From: Streptococcaceae bacterium
GTDB lineage: Bacteria > Bacillota > Bacilli > Lactobacillales > Streptococcaceae
Assembly: GCA_031285105.1 (NCBI GenBank)
Contig: JAITWV010000005.1
Coordinates: forward strand, 1-22,848
Reading direction: 5' to 3'
Length of the DNA: 22,848 nucleotides
Part shown: positions 1 to 7,163 of the stretch, piece by piece
How the letters are laid out: each line of letters opens with the position of its first letter
Position numbering within the stretch: position 1 is the stretch's first letter
Program-made: the position numbers and the translations under genes
Notes under the pieces: model-generated
Told to the model about the DNA's origin: nothing
The model's input: the letters and a program-made list of their open reading frames with translations, nothing else
The model's database searches: none

Positions 1-171
1 TTCTTTCAACCACTTTATTTGTCCTTCTCGACTATTTTTTCTTGATTCTTTCGCAAAATTTCTTGTCAAAAATAAATCAAAAGGTGTTTTCATCTGTGCC
101 ATAATGACTCCCCATGTTAAAATACTTGTTGTGATTGCGATAGTTGCGACAATTTTATCTTTACGTTTCAT
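1..171 (-). CDS. Partial small membrane protein (5' end only)
   Basis: The first 57 codons of a gene that runs off the left edge. The ATG at 171-169 is preceded by a GAGG Shine-Dalgarno about 8 nt upstream. The visible protein starts MKRKDK, followed by a hydrophobic segment at about residues 7-26 that would be a membrane anchor or signal peptide, and then a basic, polar stretch. It lies 32 bp downstream of the preceding minus-strand gene and is probably the next gene of the same run. No family is recognisable from this fragment, so no function is offered. Seen: reading frame, RBS, hydrophobic N-terminus. Inferred: a membrane or exported protein. Confidence 0.6.
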   Translation of the reverse strand, partial: MKRKDKIVATIAITTSILTWGVIMAQMKTPFDLFLTRNFAKESRKNSREGQIKWLKE

Positions 172-203
172 CTGTTTTACCTCAATTTACTGTATATAAA
201 CAT

Positions 204-419
204 TTACAATGAAGTGTGCGATTTTATTACATTTTTACTATCCGAAGAAGCAACGATCTCATTATTGCTTCGTTTCATCACTCTATTCGTATTGTTCAAA
301 CTTACAATTGCAACATTTTCACGAACTGCAACAACTTTTGCTATTCCTTCATTTGTTTTAATTTTTTTTCCAATTTTTAGTTTTGGATATACTACTTCTT
401 CTTTAGGTTTTGTACTCAT
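204..419 (-). CDS. Small hypothetical protein, possible KOW/DUF2187-like fold
   Basis: A 71-residue, probably cytoplasmic protein with no signal peptide or membrane segment. The ATG at 419 has a good AGAGGTG Shine-Dalgarno. The core (about residues 12-55) alternates short beta-type stretches, IGKKIKTNEGIAKVVAVREN followed by VAIVSL, which resembles small KOW-like or DUF2187-type beta-barrel proteins of Firmicutes; this is a pattern impression only. The C-terminus is polar and Ser/Asn-rich. It lies 126 bp downstream of the DUF975 gene. An overlapping frame on the other strand has no RBS and is taken as a shadow. Confidence 0.55.
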   Translation of the reverse strand: MSTKPKEEVVYPKLKIGKKIKTNEGIAKVVAVRENVAIVSLNNTNRVMKRSNNEIVASSDSKNVIKSHTSL

Positions 420-460
420 GAATTTTCACCTCTAATTAATCACAAATATTTTGATAGGAC

Positions 461-474
461 ATGTAATTTTACAT
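461..474. promoter_or_regulatory. 14-bp perfect dyad upstream of the small hypothetical gene
   Basis: ATGTAATTTTACAT is a perfect palindrome about 41 bp upstream of the ATG at 419, in the 126-bp gap between the DUF975 gene and the small hypothetical gene. Its size and position fit an operator. I recognise no regulator consensus, and a short AT-rich palindrome can arise by chance. No convincing promoter was found in the rest of the gap. Confidence 0.25.
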
Positions 475-545
475 TGTTCTTTTTCAGCTCATCTAGTTAA
501 AAAGAATGCTATAAGAAACCAACAAGATTCGCTAAATAAGCTTTT

Positions 546-1280
546 TTAATCACGAAATTCATTTGCTAGTTCTCTATAAAAACCGGCATTTGCTGTAAAA
601 ATATAAGGATTCATGTAAATAGACAAAGCGATTATATAAATCCCTCCAAAAATTAAATAAAAAAAAGAACTCATATGCATAGAGTACAAAGTAAGTAAAT
701 AAATTCCATAACTATACATAATAATTCCAGGTATAAACCATATTAAAAATTGTAAATTTAGCAACAAAAACCTCCATTTATGTCCTTTCATCATTTGACG
801 GCTCAACGTGAGTGCATCTAATGAATCAATTTCTGGATAATCACGAAGAATGTATGGTGCTTGAGAGTAAGCAAGTGATTTTATCATACCTGGAATAATA
901 AATAACAAAGACCATAAATAATCGAGGATAATGACAAAAAACATAACACCTACACTTCTCTTATAATCTTTAAACCCTTCAGTTAGAATTTGGAATTTGG
1001 GACTTTTAAGGTCAAATAAGTCTAAATAAAACCACATCATCCCCACAGACAAAGGCATAAGAAATAAAAACAAATAAATATAGTTTAAGGCAAAATTTAA
1101 AATAGATACTGACAAACTGAATTCATTTAGTCCTAATAAATTTACTTCAATATTTCGTATCAGTAGTAACAGCAACAGACCAATCGTTGAAACAACTACT
1201 GTTACTAAATAGGTACTAATGCCAACTTTTCTATGCTCATTTAAAGCTTTTTTTGCTTTTTTTCTAACTTCTTTATTCAC
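546..1280 (-). CDS. DUF975 family integral membrane protein
   Basis: A 244-residue polytopic membrane protein of the DUF975 type. The N-terminus carries the usual Lys/Arg-rich helix (residues 1-20), followed by about five or six hydrophobic segments. The diagnostic central part reads SLDALTLSRQMMKGHKWRFL followed by a hydrophobic stretch ending WFIPG, matching the family's ALxxSxxMMKGxK pattern. The start is GTG at 1280, with a GGAG about 9 nt upstream. DUF975 proteins are of unknown biochemical function and common in Firmicutes membranes. It lies 26 bp after the preceding lipoprotein gene and probably shares its transcript. Family assignment is confident; a role in the surface apparatus is only inferred from position. 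Confidence 0.85.
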   Translation of the reverse strand: MNKEVRKKAKKALNEHRKVGISTYLVTVVVSTIGLLLLLLIRNIEVNLLGLNEFSLSVSILNFALNYIYLFLFLMPLSVGMMWFYLDLFDLKSPKFQILTEGFKDYKRSVGVMFFVIILDYLWSLLFIIPGMIKSLAYSQAPYILRDYPEIDSLDALTLSRQMMKGHKWRFLLLNLQFLIWFIPGIIMYSYGIYLLTLYSMHMSSFFYLIFGGIYIIALSIYMNPYIFTANAGFYRELANEFRD

Positions 1281-1306
1281 TAATTTTTTCTCCCAATTTA
1301 AATTAT

Positions 1307-1846
1307 TTATTTTTCTTTAAAATCAGATAAGAACTCTTCCACCGATGATGGTATTTTCTTATTAGACTTCTTTATTTCTATTCTTTTTTTGTTCAATGAG
1401 TCAACAAAGTAATATTGATTGTTAATTTTTTTCAATTTCGCCACGTTTGTTAATTTTCTATTACTCAAAGTTAAATTGCTATAAACTGGATCGTAGATAT
1501 TTCTTTTTGCATCAGCTATCGCGTTAAAAACTAAAAAAATCATTTTTGACTCTCCTTTTAAAATCCAATCTTCTCCTTTTTTTTCTAATGATTGAATTGA
1601 AAAAATGATATGCCCTTTTTCTTCCCCTTTTGTATCCTTCACAAAATCATACCGGTAATCTTCAAGAACAATTAATTGATTTTTTTTGTTAATCATAAAC
1701 AAATCATTATAAGATTGATTCATCACTAATTGATCAACAGGTTTGATCTGTTCAAAGTAGTGTAGAATTAGTTTTTGACAAGCTATTAGATTCAATCCAA
1801 ACACAAAAATCCAAAGAAATAATCTGATTTTTTTTATTTTTCTCAT
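1307..1846 (-). CDS. Probable lipoprotein of unknown function
   Basis: A 179-residue protein with a basic N-terminus (MRKIKKIR), a hydrophobic core, and LIAC ending at Cys23, which fits a lipobox (L at -3, A at -1). It is therefore probably a membrane-anchored extracytoplasmic lipoprotein. The mature part is Lys- and Asn-rich with predicted beta-type stretches (YDFVKDTKGEEKGHIIFSIQ; YYFVDS). No known family is recognised. The ATG at 1846 immediately follows the stop codon of the sortase gene, with no intervening base, and its GGAG Shine-Dalgarno lies inside the end of the sortase gene. This suggests translational coupling and equal expression with the sortase. Confidence 0.7.
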   Translation of the reverse strand: MRKIKKIRLFLWIFVFGLNLIACQKLILHYFEQIKPVDQLVMNQSYNDLFMINKKNQLIVLEDYRYDFVKDTKGEEKGHIIFSIQSLEKKGEDWILKGESKMIFLVFNAIADAKRNIYDPVYSNLTLSNRKLTNVAKLKKINNQYYFVDSLNKKRIEIKKSNKKIPSSVEEFLSDFKEK

Positions 1847-2623
1847 TTACTTTCTCCAAACACGATGCAAAAAAACGGAAGTCAAAATCAATACTATAAA
1901 TATCGGAAGAAGAAATATTAAACTATAATTTTTAGTATTTTCTACTTTTATTTTTGATCGAAGTTGTTCCATTTTTGCTGCCATTTTCTGCTGGTTTTGA
2001 CTCTCAAGTTTTTTTGCCTTTACTAATACACGATTTGGTGTTTCAAATGATGCCTCACAGGTGATTAAATAAAGCCATTGCGGACCTTGATCTTCTAACT
2101 TTTCAAAATCTGTATCTTTAATCATTTCTAAACTTTCTACCTGATATTCATAATTTGTCCCTAAATAACGAGTAAAAATTTTATCCCCTTTTGTTAACTC
2201 GGCAATGCGACCAAAAAGCAGACTTTGAAAACCTAAATGATGACCAATAATTGTCAAGCTATTTTGTTGGGGTAGTCTGTTTGGAAACAAGCTAACTACA
2301 CCATTTCCCATATTTACTAAAGTTAATCCAACATAAATTGGTTGTGAGATATCTACTTTAGGAATGACAATTTGCCCAATAGCCGCTTCCTCTTGATTGT
2401 TTGCTCCTGATAAAATATTTTGAATTGTTGGAGCTGTAATTTCTTGTGGTTTTGGTATGACATCTGGCATTTTATTCGTTTCTATTATTGTTTTTGTCTG
2501 AGTCTGTGTTGCGATAACAAAATATTTAGAAAACGGAATAATGGCTAAAACCAATGCCAAAAAATATAGAATTGTTATAATTGTTTTCAAAAAAATATGT
2601 TGATTTTTCTTTTTTTTATCCAT
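1847..2623 (-). CDS. Sortase, class A-like, with N- and C-terminal membrane segments
   Basis: Membrane transpeptidase that would cleave a sorting signal and attach the protein to peptidoglycan. I start it at the ATG at 2623 (258 aa), which has a GAGGAA Shine-Dalgarno. The frame is open further upstream, but that part contains a strong hairpin and no RBS. Catalytic residues are present: His128 in TIIGHH, Cys189 in LYLITCEA and Arg198 in PNRVLV. A membrane segment covers about residues 11-36. The core from GQIVIPKVDISQPIYVGL onward is class A-like, and the DPW/DPF lid of pilin (class C) sortases is absent. A second hydrophobic segment at about 233-252 is followed by a basic tail, giving a class C-like topology. 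Position next to WxL genes suggests a dedicated substrate, perhaps the IPNAG protein at 15826-16149. Confidence 0.88.
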   Translation of the reverse strand: MDKKKKNQHIFLKTIITILYFLALVLAIIPFSKYFVIATQTQTKTIIETNKMPDVIPKPQEITAPTIQNILSGANNQEEAAIGQIVIPKVDISQPIYVGLTLVNMGNGVVSLFPNRLPQQNSLTIIGHHLGFQSLLFGRIAELTKGDKIFTRYLGTNYEYQVESLEMIKDTDFEKLEDQGPQWLYLITCEASFETPNRVLVKAKKLESQNQQKMAAKMEQLRSKIKVENTKNYSLIFLLPIFIVLILTSVFLHRVWRK

Positions 2624-2641
2624 AATATTCCTCATATTAAT

Positions 2642-2677
2642 AAAATAAGACAGAAGGAAACCCTCCTGACTTATTTT
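2642..2677 (-). terminator. Hairpin between the Spx-like and sortase genes; possible attenuator
   Basis: Arms AAAATAAG (2642-2649) and CTTATTTT (2670-2677) pair perfectly. Inside them CAG/CTG and AGG/CCT also pair around a 4-nt loop, with two mismatched positions, one of which becomes a G-U pair in the minus-strand RNA. The 3' arm is U-rich and followed by ATTAATATGAGGA, which contains the sortase Shine-Dalgarno. It could be a weak terminator or an RNA-processing or stability element reducing read-through into the sortase gene. Confidence 0.45.
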
Positions 2678-2715
2678 GACTGTACTTTTAAAAAGAACAC
2701 CTAATCTATTATCTA

Positions 2716-3129
2716 TTAACCGACATTTTCTAATTCCCATAATTTCGATAATGCAGTAAGACTAATTGCATCACGTTTTTCTTTAGGAACAAAATAGCCG
2801 ATTTCCCCAATTTTAAATCCTATTTGTAACTTTTCTTCATCTTTCAAAATTGGTAATCTTATTCTATCGGCTTCATTCAATAATAATTTAATCGCCTGTG
2901 ATAGTTTTAAATCATCAATTTTCAATTGGAACTCCTTAGCGCCATATGATTTTTTTGTTAATATATCTGAAAGTCCATTATTTGTATTATGCAGAATTTG
3001 AATTATCTCTTCATAGGTTAATTTTTCTTTTCTGATATTCCTAAAAGTATAAGCAATCCCTTTTTCATTTAACCAACGCATAGCAGCTTTGGAACTTTTG
3101 CTACTAGTTGACCCATAGACAATAAGCAA
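2716..3129 (-). CDS. Spx/ArsC-family protein lacking the redox CxxC
   Basis: A 137-residue protein aligning end to end with Spx/MgsR-type RNA polymerase-binding regulators of the ArsC-like thioredoxin fold. Matching landmarks: YGSTSSKSSKAAMRWL against the Spx start YTSPSCTSCRKARAWL, Gly52 in the position of the Spx residue that contacts the RNA polymerase alpha C-terminal domain, Arg91 near RLPI, and DEEKLQIGFKIGEI for the conserved C-terminal segment. Both switch cysteines are replaced (Ser10 and Ser13), so it cannot sense thiol stress through a disulfide. The start is TTG at 3129 with a strong GGGAGGA Shine-Dalgarno 8 nt away. It lies 33 bp after the membrane protein gene and 92 bp before the sortase. 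Family is confident; activity as a redox-insensitive transcription modulator is inferred. Confidence 0.8.
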   Translation of the reverse strand: MLIVYGSTSSKSSKAAMRWLNEKGIAYTFRNIRKEKLTYEEIIQILHNTNNGLSDILTKKSYGAKEFQLKIDDLKLSQAIKLLLNEADRIRLPILKDEEKLQIGFKIGEIGYFVPKEKRDAISLTALSKLWELENVG

Positions 3130-3162
3130 TTTTATTTCCTCCCCTTGAAAAATAATTTTATT

Positions 3163-4035
3163 TTATTGTTTTAGTTCTCTATTTTTTTGTTGTCTTTTTC
3201 TTCGATTTGTTCGGCGACGTTGTAGGCTACTATTAACTTCCTCCATCAAAATACGCATTTGTTCTTCATATATAGCTTCTTCTTTCAAACGTGTATTTCG
3301 TTTTCTAATAGTAAAGGATACGATTAAACCGACAAAAATTATCAAAAGAACAATCCCTAAAATTAGATACAACTGATAATAATTTTTTGATTTCACTAAA
3401 GTCTTATCGGTTTTTTTTGCCTCTTTATCAACTAATTTTTCCTTATTTTCACCAATTTCTTCTTGCGAAGTTGGTATCGTGCTTTCAGTTGTGGTTGTTG
3501 TTATAGGCGGCGGTTGCTCAGTATTTTCTACTGATGGAACTTGCTTTTCTAGTAACGTTGCATCCATTGTTTGATAAGCTTTTTCAGATAAATTATAGGT
3601 ATAAATCTGTGATTGTCTTTGTTCTTGCTCCCAATATCGTTTATTTAGTGACAACGGTGCAATTGTAATTGTTGAAAATTCTGGATATGGTTCTTCTTTA
3701 TTATAAAAATCAGATAAACTAAAACTAAATGATCCTTGTGCATCTGTTGATAAAATGCTACTTTTTTGCAATTTGCTATCTAATCTTTTTATGCTGATTT
3801 GAACAACCTTATCTGTATCATTTGCTGCTATTTTTTCCCCATTTTCAATAACAAACACATGAAAGCTTAATCTTGCATTTTCTTGATGCTCAATAGTTTC
3901 ATCTTGAACAATTTCAATTTTTGTATCACCAGCTAAGAGTTCCTCTCCTGTGGCAGCATAACTTCTTATCCAAAAAGAAAAGAAGAAAAAAGGAATGAGC
4001 ATTATTTTTAGGAAATAGTATTTATTTTTTTTCAT
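3163..4035 (-). CDS. Single-pass surface protein with Arg-rich cytoplasmic tail
   Basis: A 290-residue protein with a signal peptide (residues 1-28, likely cut near SYA-A), an extracellular domain (30-165) with beta-sandwich-like strands (ARLSFHVFVIENGEKI, GSFSFSLSDFYN), and a Pro/Thr-rich linker (168-192). A transmembrane helix follows (221-243), then a cytoplasmic tail of about 47 residues with an acidic helix and a very basic end (LQRRRTNRRKRQQKNRELKQ). There is no LPxTG motif. The ATG at 4035 follows an AAGGAG Shine-Dalgarno. Gaps of 20 and 33 bp to its neighbours indicate one operon. No family is recognised. The layout fits a transmembrane linker joining an outer complex to the cytoplasmic coiled coil encoded just upstream; that role is inference. 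Confidence 0.72.
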   Translation of the reverse strand: MKKNKYYFLKIMLIPFFFFSFWIRSYAATGEELLAGDTKIEIVQDETIEHQENARLSFHVFVIENGEKIAANDTDKVVQISIKRLDSKLQKSSILSTDAQGSFSFSLSDFYNKEEPYPEFSTITIAPLSLNKRYWEQEQRQSQIYTYNLSEKAYQTMDATLLEKQVPSVENTEQPPPITTTTTESTIPTSQEEIGENKEKLVDKEAKKTDKTLVKSKNYYQLYLILGIVLLIIFVGLIVSFTIRKRNTRLKEEAIYEEQMRILMEEVNSSLQRRRTNRRKRQQKNRELKQ

Positions 4036-4055
4036 ACTCTTCTCCTTTTCAATTT

Positions 4056-5102
4056 TTATCCTTCTTTTTTGAGTGTTTGAGCTTTATCTTTTAAATTCAT
4101 TAAAAATTCACCATTAAAATTAGCCAATTCATAAATTTTTTGATAATATTTATCGCCTTCACTTTCTAAGAAAATTAATCTAGTGCGCGCATCTGCAATA
4201 ATATTTTCCGCTTCTGTTTCTGCTTTGTTCACAATTTTCTTTGCTTGGATTTTTGCACCAAATAAAATTTCGGTAATATCTTCACGCGACATTGAACTAT
4301 AATTATCTTTTGTATGACGAACTTCTTCTTTCAATTCTAAATTCACTTTACGAACATCTGTCAATTCTTTTTCTGATTCTTCTAATTTTGCTTCTAAGTC
4401 AAAAATTCTTGTCTGGTAATTTGTGATTTCACCTGAAAAGTCATCGCGAAATGCTCGTTCGTTTTCTTTTAATAATTGTTCATGTTCAAGGATTAACTGC
4501 TCATGCGCTTGTCGTAAACTTTCTAATTTTCCTTCAAGTGCCGAATCATTGGGGTTTAATGTTTTTAATGCTTCAATTTCTGATTTAAGTTCTTTTACTT
4601 CTAAATTCGCTTGAATAAATTGATTTTCCAAAGAGGTTTTCTGTTCCAAGAGTTGTTCTTTTTCTTCTAACATTTGGAAACTTTGATTTTCAAGATGTTC
4701 AATTAAGTCTTTTGCTCTTTGTAATTCATCTTGAATCGTTTTCTTTTCAGCTTTTAAAATTTCTTGTGCTTCATTATCAAGCTTTTGATTTTCTTTTAAA
4801 ACAATCAGCGATTCCCTTACTTCGTCCAGTTCTAGCTTCATCTGTGATTCCACATCATTTTTTGTTTTTTGTATTGTTTCCATTTCCTCTTCTTTTTGTC
4901 TAAGAAGTAGTCTTGTATCTTCTAATGTTTCGGAAAGGCGGATATTTTGCACTTCAGCTTCTCTTAGTTTTTCAATTTCTTGTTTTTTTTCAAGAATTTG
5001 CTTATCTTGTGCTTCAATTTCTTCATACATATCAGCGATTTCCTTTTCATAGGTTTCCTTAATCATTTCTCTAACTTGTTTAAAATCTTGTTTATTTACC
5101 AT
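4056..5102 (-). CDS. Long coiled-coil protein with DivIVA-like C-terminal part
   Basis: A 348-residue cytoplasmic protein with no signal peptide or membrane helix. Residues about 10-265 are almost continuous heptad-type coiled coil rich in Glu, Lys, Leu and Gln. The last part (about 272-348) reads SREDITEILFGAKIQAKKIV and continues with KAETEAENIIADAR, similar to the second coiled-coil segment of DivIVA/GpsB-related proteins, although the N-terminal membrane-binding DivIVA domain is not seen. The ATG at 5102 has a GAGGAGAAG Shine-Dalgarno. It sits between the wall hydrolase gene (21 bp) and the tailed membrane protein gene (20 bp). A cytoplasmic filament or scaffold positioning the envelope machinery is a reasonable inference. 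Coiled coils resemble one another by composition, so the DivIVA link is tentative. Confidence 0.75.
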   Translation of the reverse strand: MVNKQDFKQVREMIKETYEKEIADMYEEIEAQDKQILEKKQEIEKLREAEVQNIRLSETLEDTRLLLRQKEEEMETIQKTKNDVESQMKLELDEVRESLIVLKENQKLDNEAQEILKAEKKTIQDELQRAKDLIEHLENQSFQMLEEKEQLLEQKTSLENQFIQANLEVKELKSEIEALKTLNPNDSALEGKLESLRQAHEQLILEHEQLLKENERAFRDDFSGEITNYQTRIFDLEAKLEESEKELTDVRKVNLELKEEVRHTKDNYSSMSREDITEILFGAKIQAKKIVNKAETEAENIIADARTRLIFLESEGDKYYQKIYELANFNGEFLMNLKDKAQTLKKEG

Positions 5103-5123
5103 AATCTCTTCTCCTCTTTATTT

Positions 5124-7145
5124 TTATTTTTTTGGTGCTATATAAGTAACTGACGATGAAAAGGCAATTTCATCTGGAATAATTCTATAAGAAACAATTC
5201 CTAAGCCCTTTACATTACTTTCAGAAATAACAATCCCTTGTGGTCCAATTGCTTCTACAAAAGCAACATGTCCATATGTCGGATCAGCTCCAGCAACTCC
5301 TTGAGAAAAACTAATAGCATCACCAACTGCTGGCACGTGACTAACATCATATCCCTTTGTCAATCCACTTCTTCCCCAATCGCCACCATTTCCCATATAG
5401 TTATCAATTGAATAACCTAGTTGCGCCATACGATTAAATACATACCAAGTACATTGTCCTACTGGATAAGAACCGGATAAATTATATTCCTTCCCGTCAT
5501 ATGGAGTAAGTTTCATTTCTTTTTGATATTCAACAGGAAGATTTTGAATTTCACTAATAATTTCTCCACTTGTCCCTATCGTTTCAACATCATATTGTGT
5601 CAAGTGATATGCCGCAATAATTGAATTCAATTTATTATTATATTGCGTATCTGTAGCATATTTTCCAGTTAAAAATTGAGTTGCTTGTAAATAGTTTTTG
5701 GCATTTGATTTCCAAGTTCCTTGATAAAAATTACCATCATGCCCAACACCACCACGAAGTAATTGGGTATAATCTTCAAGTGACTCTTTGTAACTTGGAT
5801 ATTTTCTAAAATTGGCTTGAATGGTGTATAATTTTCCCGTACCATCATCTTCATTTGTTGAAAATTGAACTGCATTTGTTTCGTAAGTTCCTTTAATACC
5901 AAACAAATTGTAATTAGGAGCTGTTGCTAATCCACTACTTCCTGAACCACTTTCTAAAATTGCTTGTGCGATCATAACTGAAGCATAAATATCATATTTT
6001 GTTCCAAGTGCTCTTGCATCGTTTGCTAGTTCATTAATAAAATTTTGTGTCTGCACATTTGCAGTTACATCAAAAGAAGCTGCATATGTGTCAATGTATT
6101 CTTGCCCTTTTGGGGTTAAATTTTTATCAATAATTAAATCCAATGCAAACGTTGGTGCATCTTTTTTATCATTCAAACTTTCGATATGGACTTGATTTTT
6201 AGAAGCCACAATATATTTTTCTTGTCCCAGATAAATAGCTGATTTCGTTAGTTCACCTTTTACATCTTCCCACATAAATATATCGCCAATTTTTGCTTCT
6301 TCTACTTTTTTCACATTTCCTTTTTCAGCTAATGTAACGTAATTTTCGCCTAGTCTCAGATTAAAAACTTCCTGATAAATGTCATTAATCAAATTCAGAC
6401 TCGTGTATTCTTTTTGTCCACCCAGCCTTTTTAATCCAGCAGCAATAATTGCAGCTTGTCTTGAATCTTTAAGACTTGATAGCAAAGGTAATTCAAAAGA
6501 TGATAAGTTTGAATGTGACAAACTGTTTACCGGAGCAATTTTAATATTGTCAGTTTCCCAATAAGCTCCATTTACCTTATTTGAATCACTAACATTCGGT
6601 TTTGAGTATGATTGAATAGATGTTTTAGGACTTTGAGATACCGGAGGCTTTTGTGTATTTGGTACTTCAGGAACTGCTGGTTTGGTTGGTTGCTTTGGTA
6701 CTTCCGGTATTTCTGGTTCAACTGGTGTTGTTGGAACTTTTGGTATTTCTGGTTCAATTGGTATAATAGGTTCGACTGATGTTGGTTGATCTGGTAAATT
6801 CTGTATTTCATCTGAAATTGCTAGTTGTTCTTCTTGAGTTGTCTGAATATCAGCGACTTGTTGTTCACTTATCATATCTGCTGAAATAGCTAGTCCAACA
6901 TTATTTGTAAGAATTCCTATTAAAGCAATGGTTACAATCAATTGCTTTGATGGATTCAATTTATTTGGCTTTCGTTTCATGTTTTTGTAAATATAACTTT
7001 CTTCCAAAACTTGTTTGAATTCTTCGCCATAAATACCAACTAGAATTTCAATAATTTCTTCAATATCCTTGGGTTTATATTCTTTCAATATTTTTTGAAC
7101 AATTTCAAATTGGATAGATTCTTTTCTAGTCTGTAAATATTTCAT
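5124..7145 (-). CDS. Membrane-tethered peptidoglycan hydrolase (glucosaminidase + CHAP)
   Basis: A 673-residue enzyme for cutting peptidoglycan. Order: cytoplasmic helical domain (1-60); signal-anchor helix (68-90); Pro-rich EPEIPKVP-type repeats (118-172); an NlpC/P60-like segment (228-325) with GDIFMWEDV and SAIYLGQEKYIVAS but lacking the catalytic Cys and His (TSLNL replaces the usual DCSGL; TKSAIYLG replaces the His-containing strand); a GH73-type N-acetylglucosaminidase domain (about 365-520) with Glu398 in QAILESGSG and NYNLFGIKG; and a CHAP amidase/endopeptidase (about 555-673) with Cys565 (GQCTWYVFNR), His626 (YGHVAFVE) and ISESNV. It would cut both glycan and peptide. The ATG at 7145 has a GGGGGAAG Shine-Dalgarno. 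Similar multi-domain hydrolases open the wall for conjugation and secretion machines; here the neighbours are surface proteins. The cytoplasmic N-terminal domain is unusual. Confidence 0.9.
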   Translation of the reverse strand: MKYLQTRKESIQFEIVQKILKEYKPKDIEEIIEILVGIYGEEFKQVLEESYIYKNMKRKPNKLNPSKQLIVTIALIGILTNNVGLAISADMISEQQVADIQTTQEEQLAISDEIQNLPDQPTSVEPIIPIEPEIPKVPTTPVEPEIPEVPKQPTKPAVPEVPNTQKPPVSQSPKTSIQSYSKPNVSDSNKVNGAYWETDNIKIAPVNSLSHSNLSSFELPLLSSLKDSRQAAIIAAGLKRLGGQKEYTSLNLINDIYQEVFNLRLGENYVTLAEKGNVKKVEEAKIGDIFMWEDVKGELTKSAIYLGQEKYIVASKNQVHIESLNDKKDAPTFALDLIIDKNLTPKGQEYIDTYAASFDVTANVQTQNFINELANDARALGTKYDIYASVMIAQAILESGSGSSGLATAPNYNLFGIKGTYETNAVQFSTNEDDGTGKLYTIQANFRKYPSYKESLEDYTQLLRGGVGHDGNFYQGTWKSNAKNYLQATQFLTGKYATDTQYNNKLNSIIAAYHLTQYDVETIGTSGEIISEIQNLPVEYQKEMKLTPYDGKEYNLSGSYPVGQCTWYVFNRMAQLGYSIDNYMGNGGDWGRSGLTKGYDVSHVPAVGDAISFSQGVAGADPTYGHVAFVEAIGPQGIVISESNVKGLGIVSYRIIPDEIAFSSSVTYIAPKK

Positions 7146-7163
7146 AATCTTCCCCCAAAATCT

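Noticed and set aside
2624..2740. N-terminal extension of the sortase frame (39 more codons)
   Set aside because: No Shine-Dalgarno precedes the upper start, the region holds a strong hairpin, and the extension would place a charged stretch before the membrane anchor and overlap the Spx-like gene.
2604..4032. Runs of eight A near the starts of several genes (e.g. sortase, tailed membrane protein) as possible phase-variation tracts
   Set aside because: Such runs are expected from Lys codons in AT-rich DNA, and all frames here are intact; nothing shows length variation.
4423..4903. Short open frames on the plus strand opposite the coiled-coil gene
   Set aside because: Ser/Phe/Leu-rich antisense shadows of Glu/Lys codons, without ribosome binding sites.
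6572..6811. Gln/Tyr-rich 79-residue frame inside the hydrolase gene
   Set aside because: It is the shifted frame of the Pro-rich repeat segment, with no RBS and low-complexity sequence caused by the repeats.
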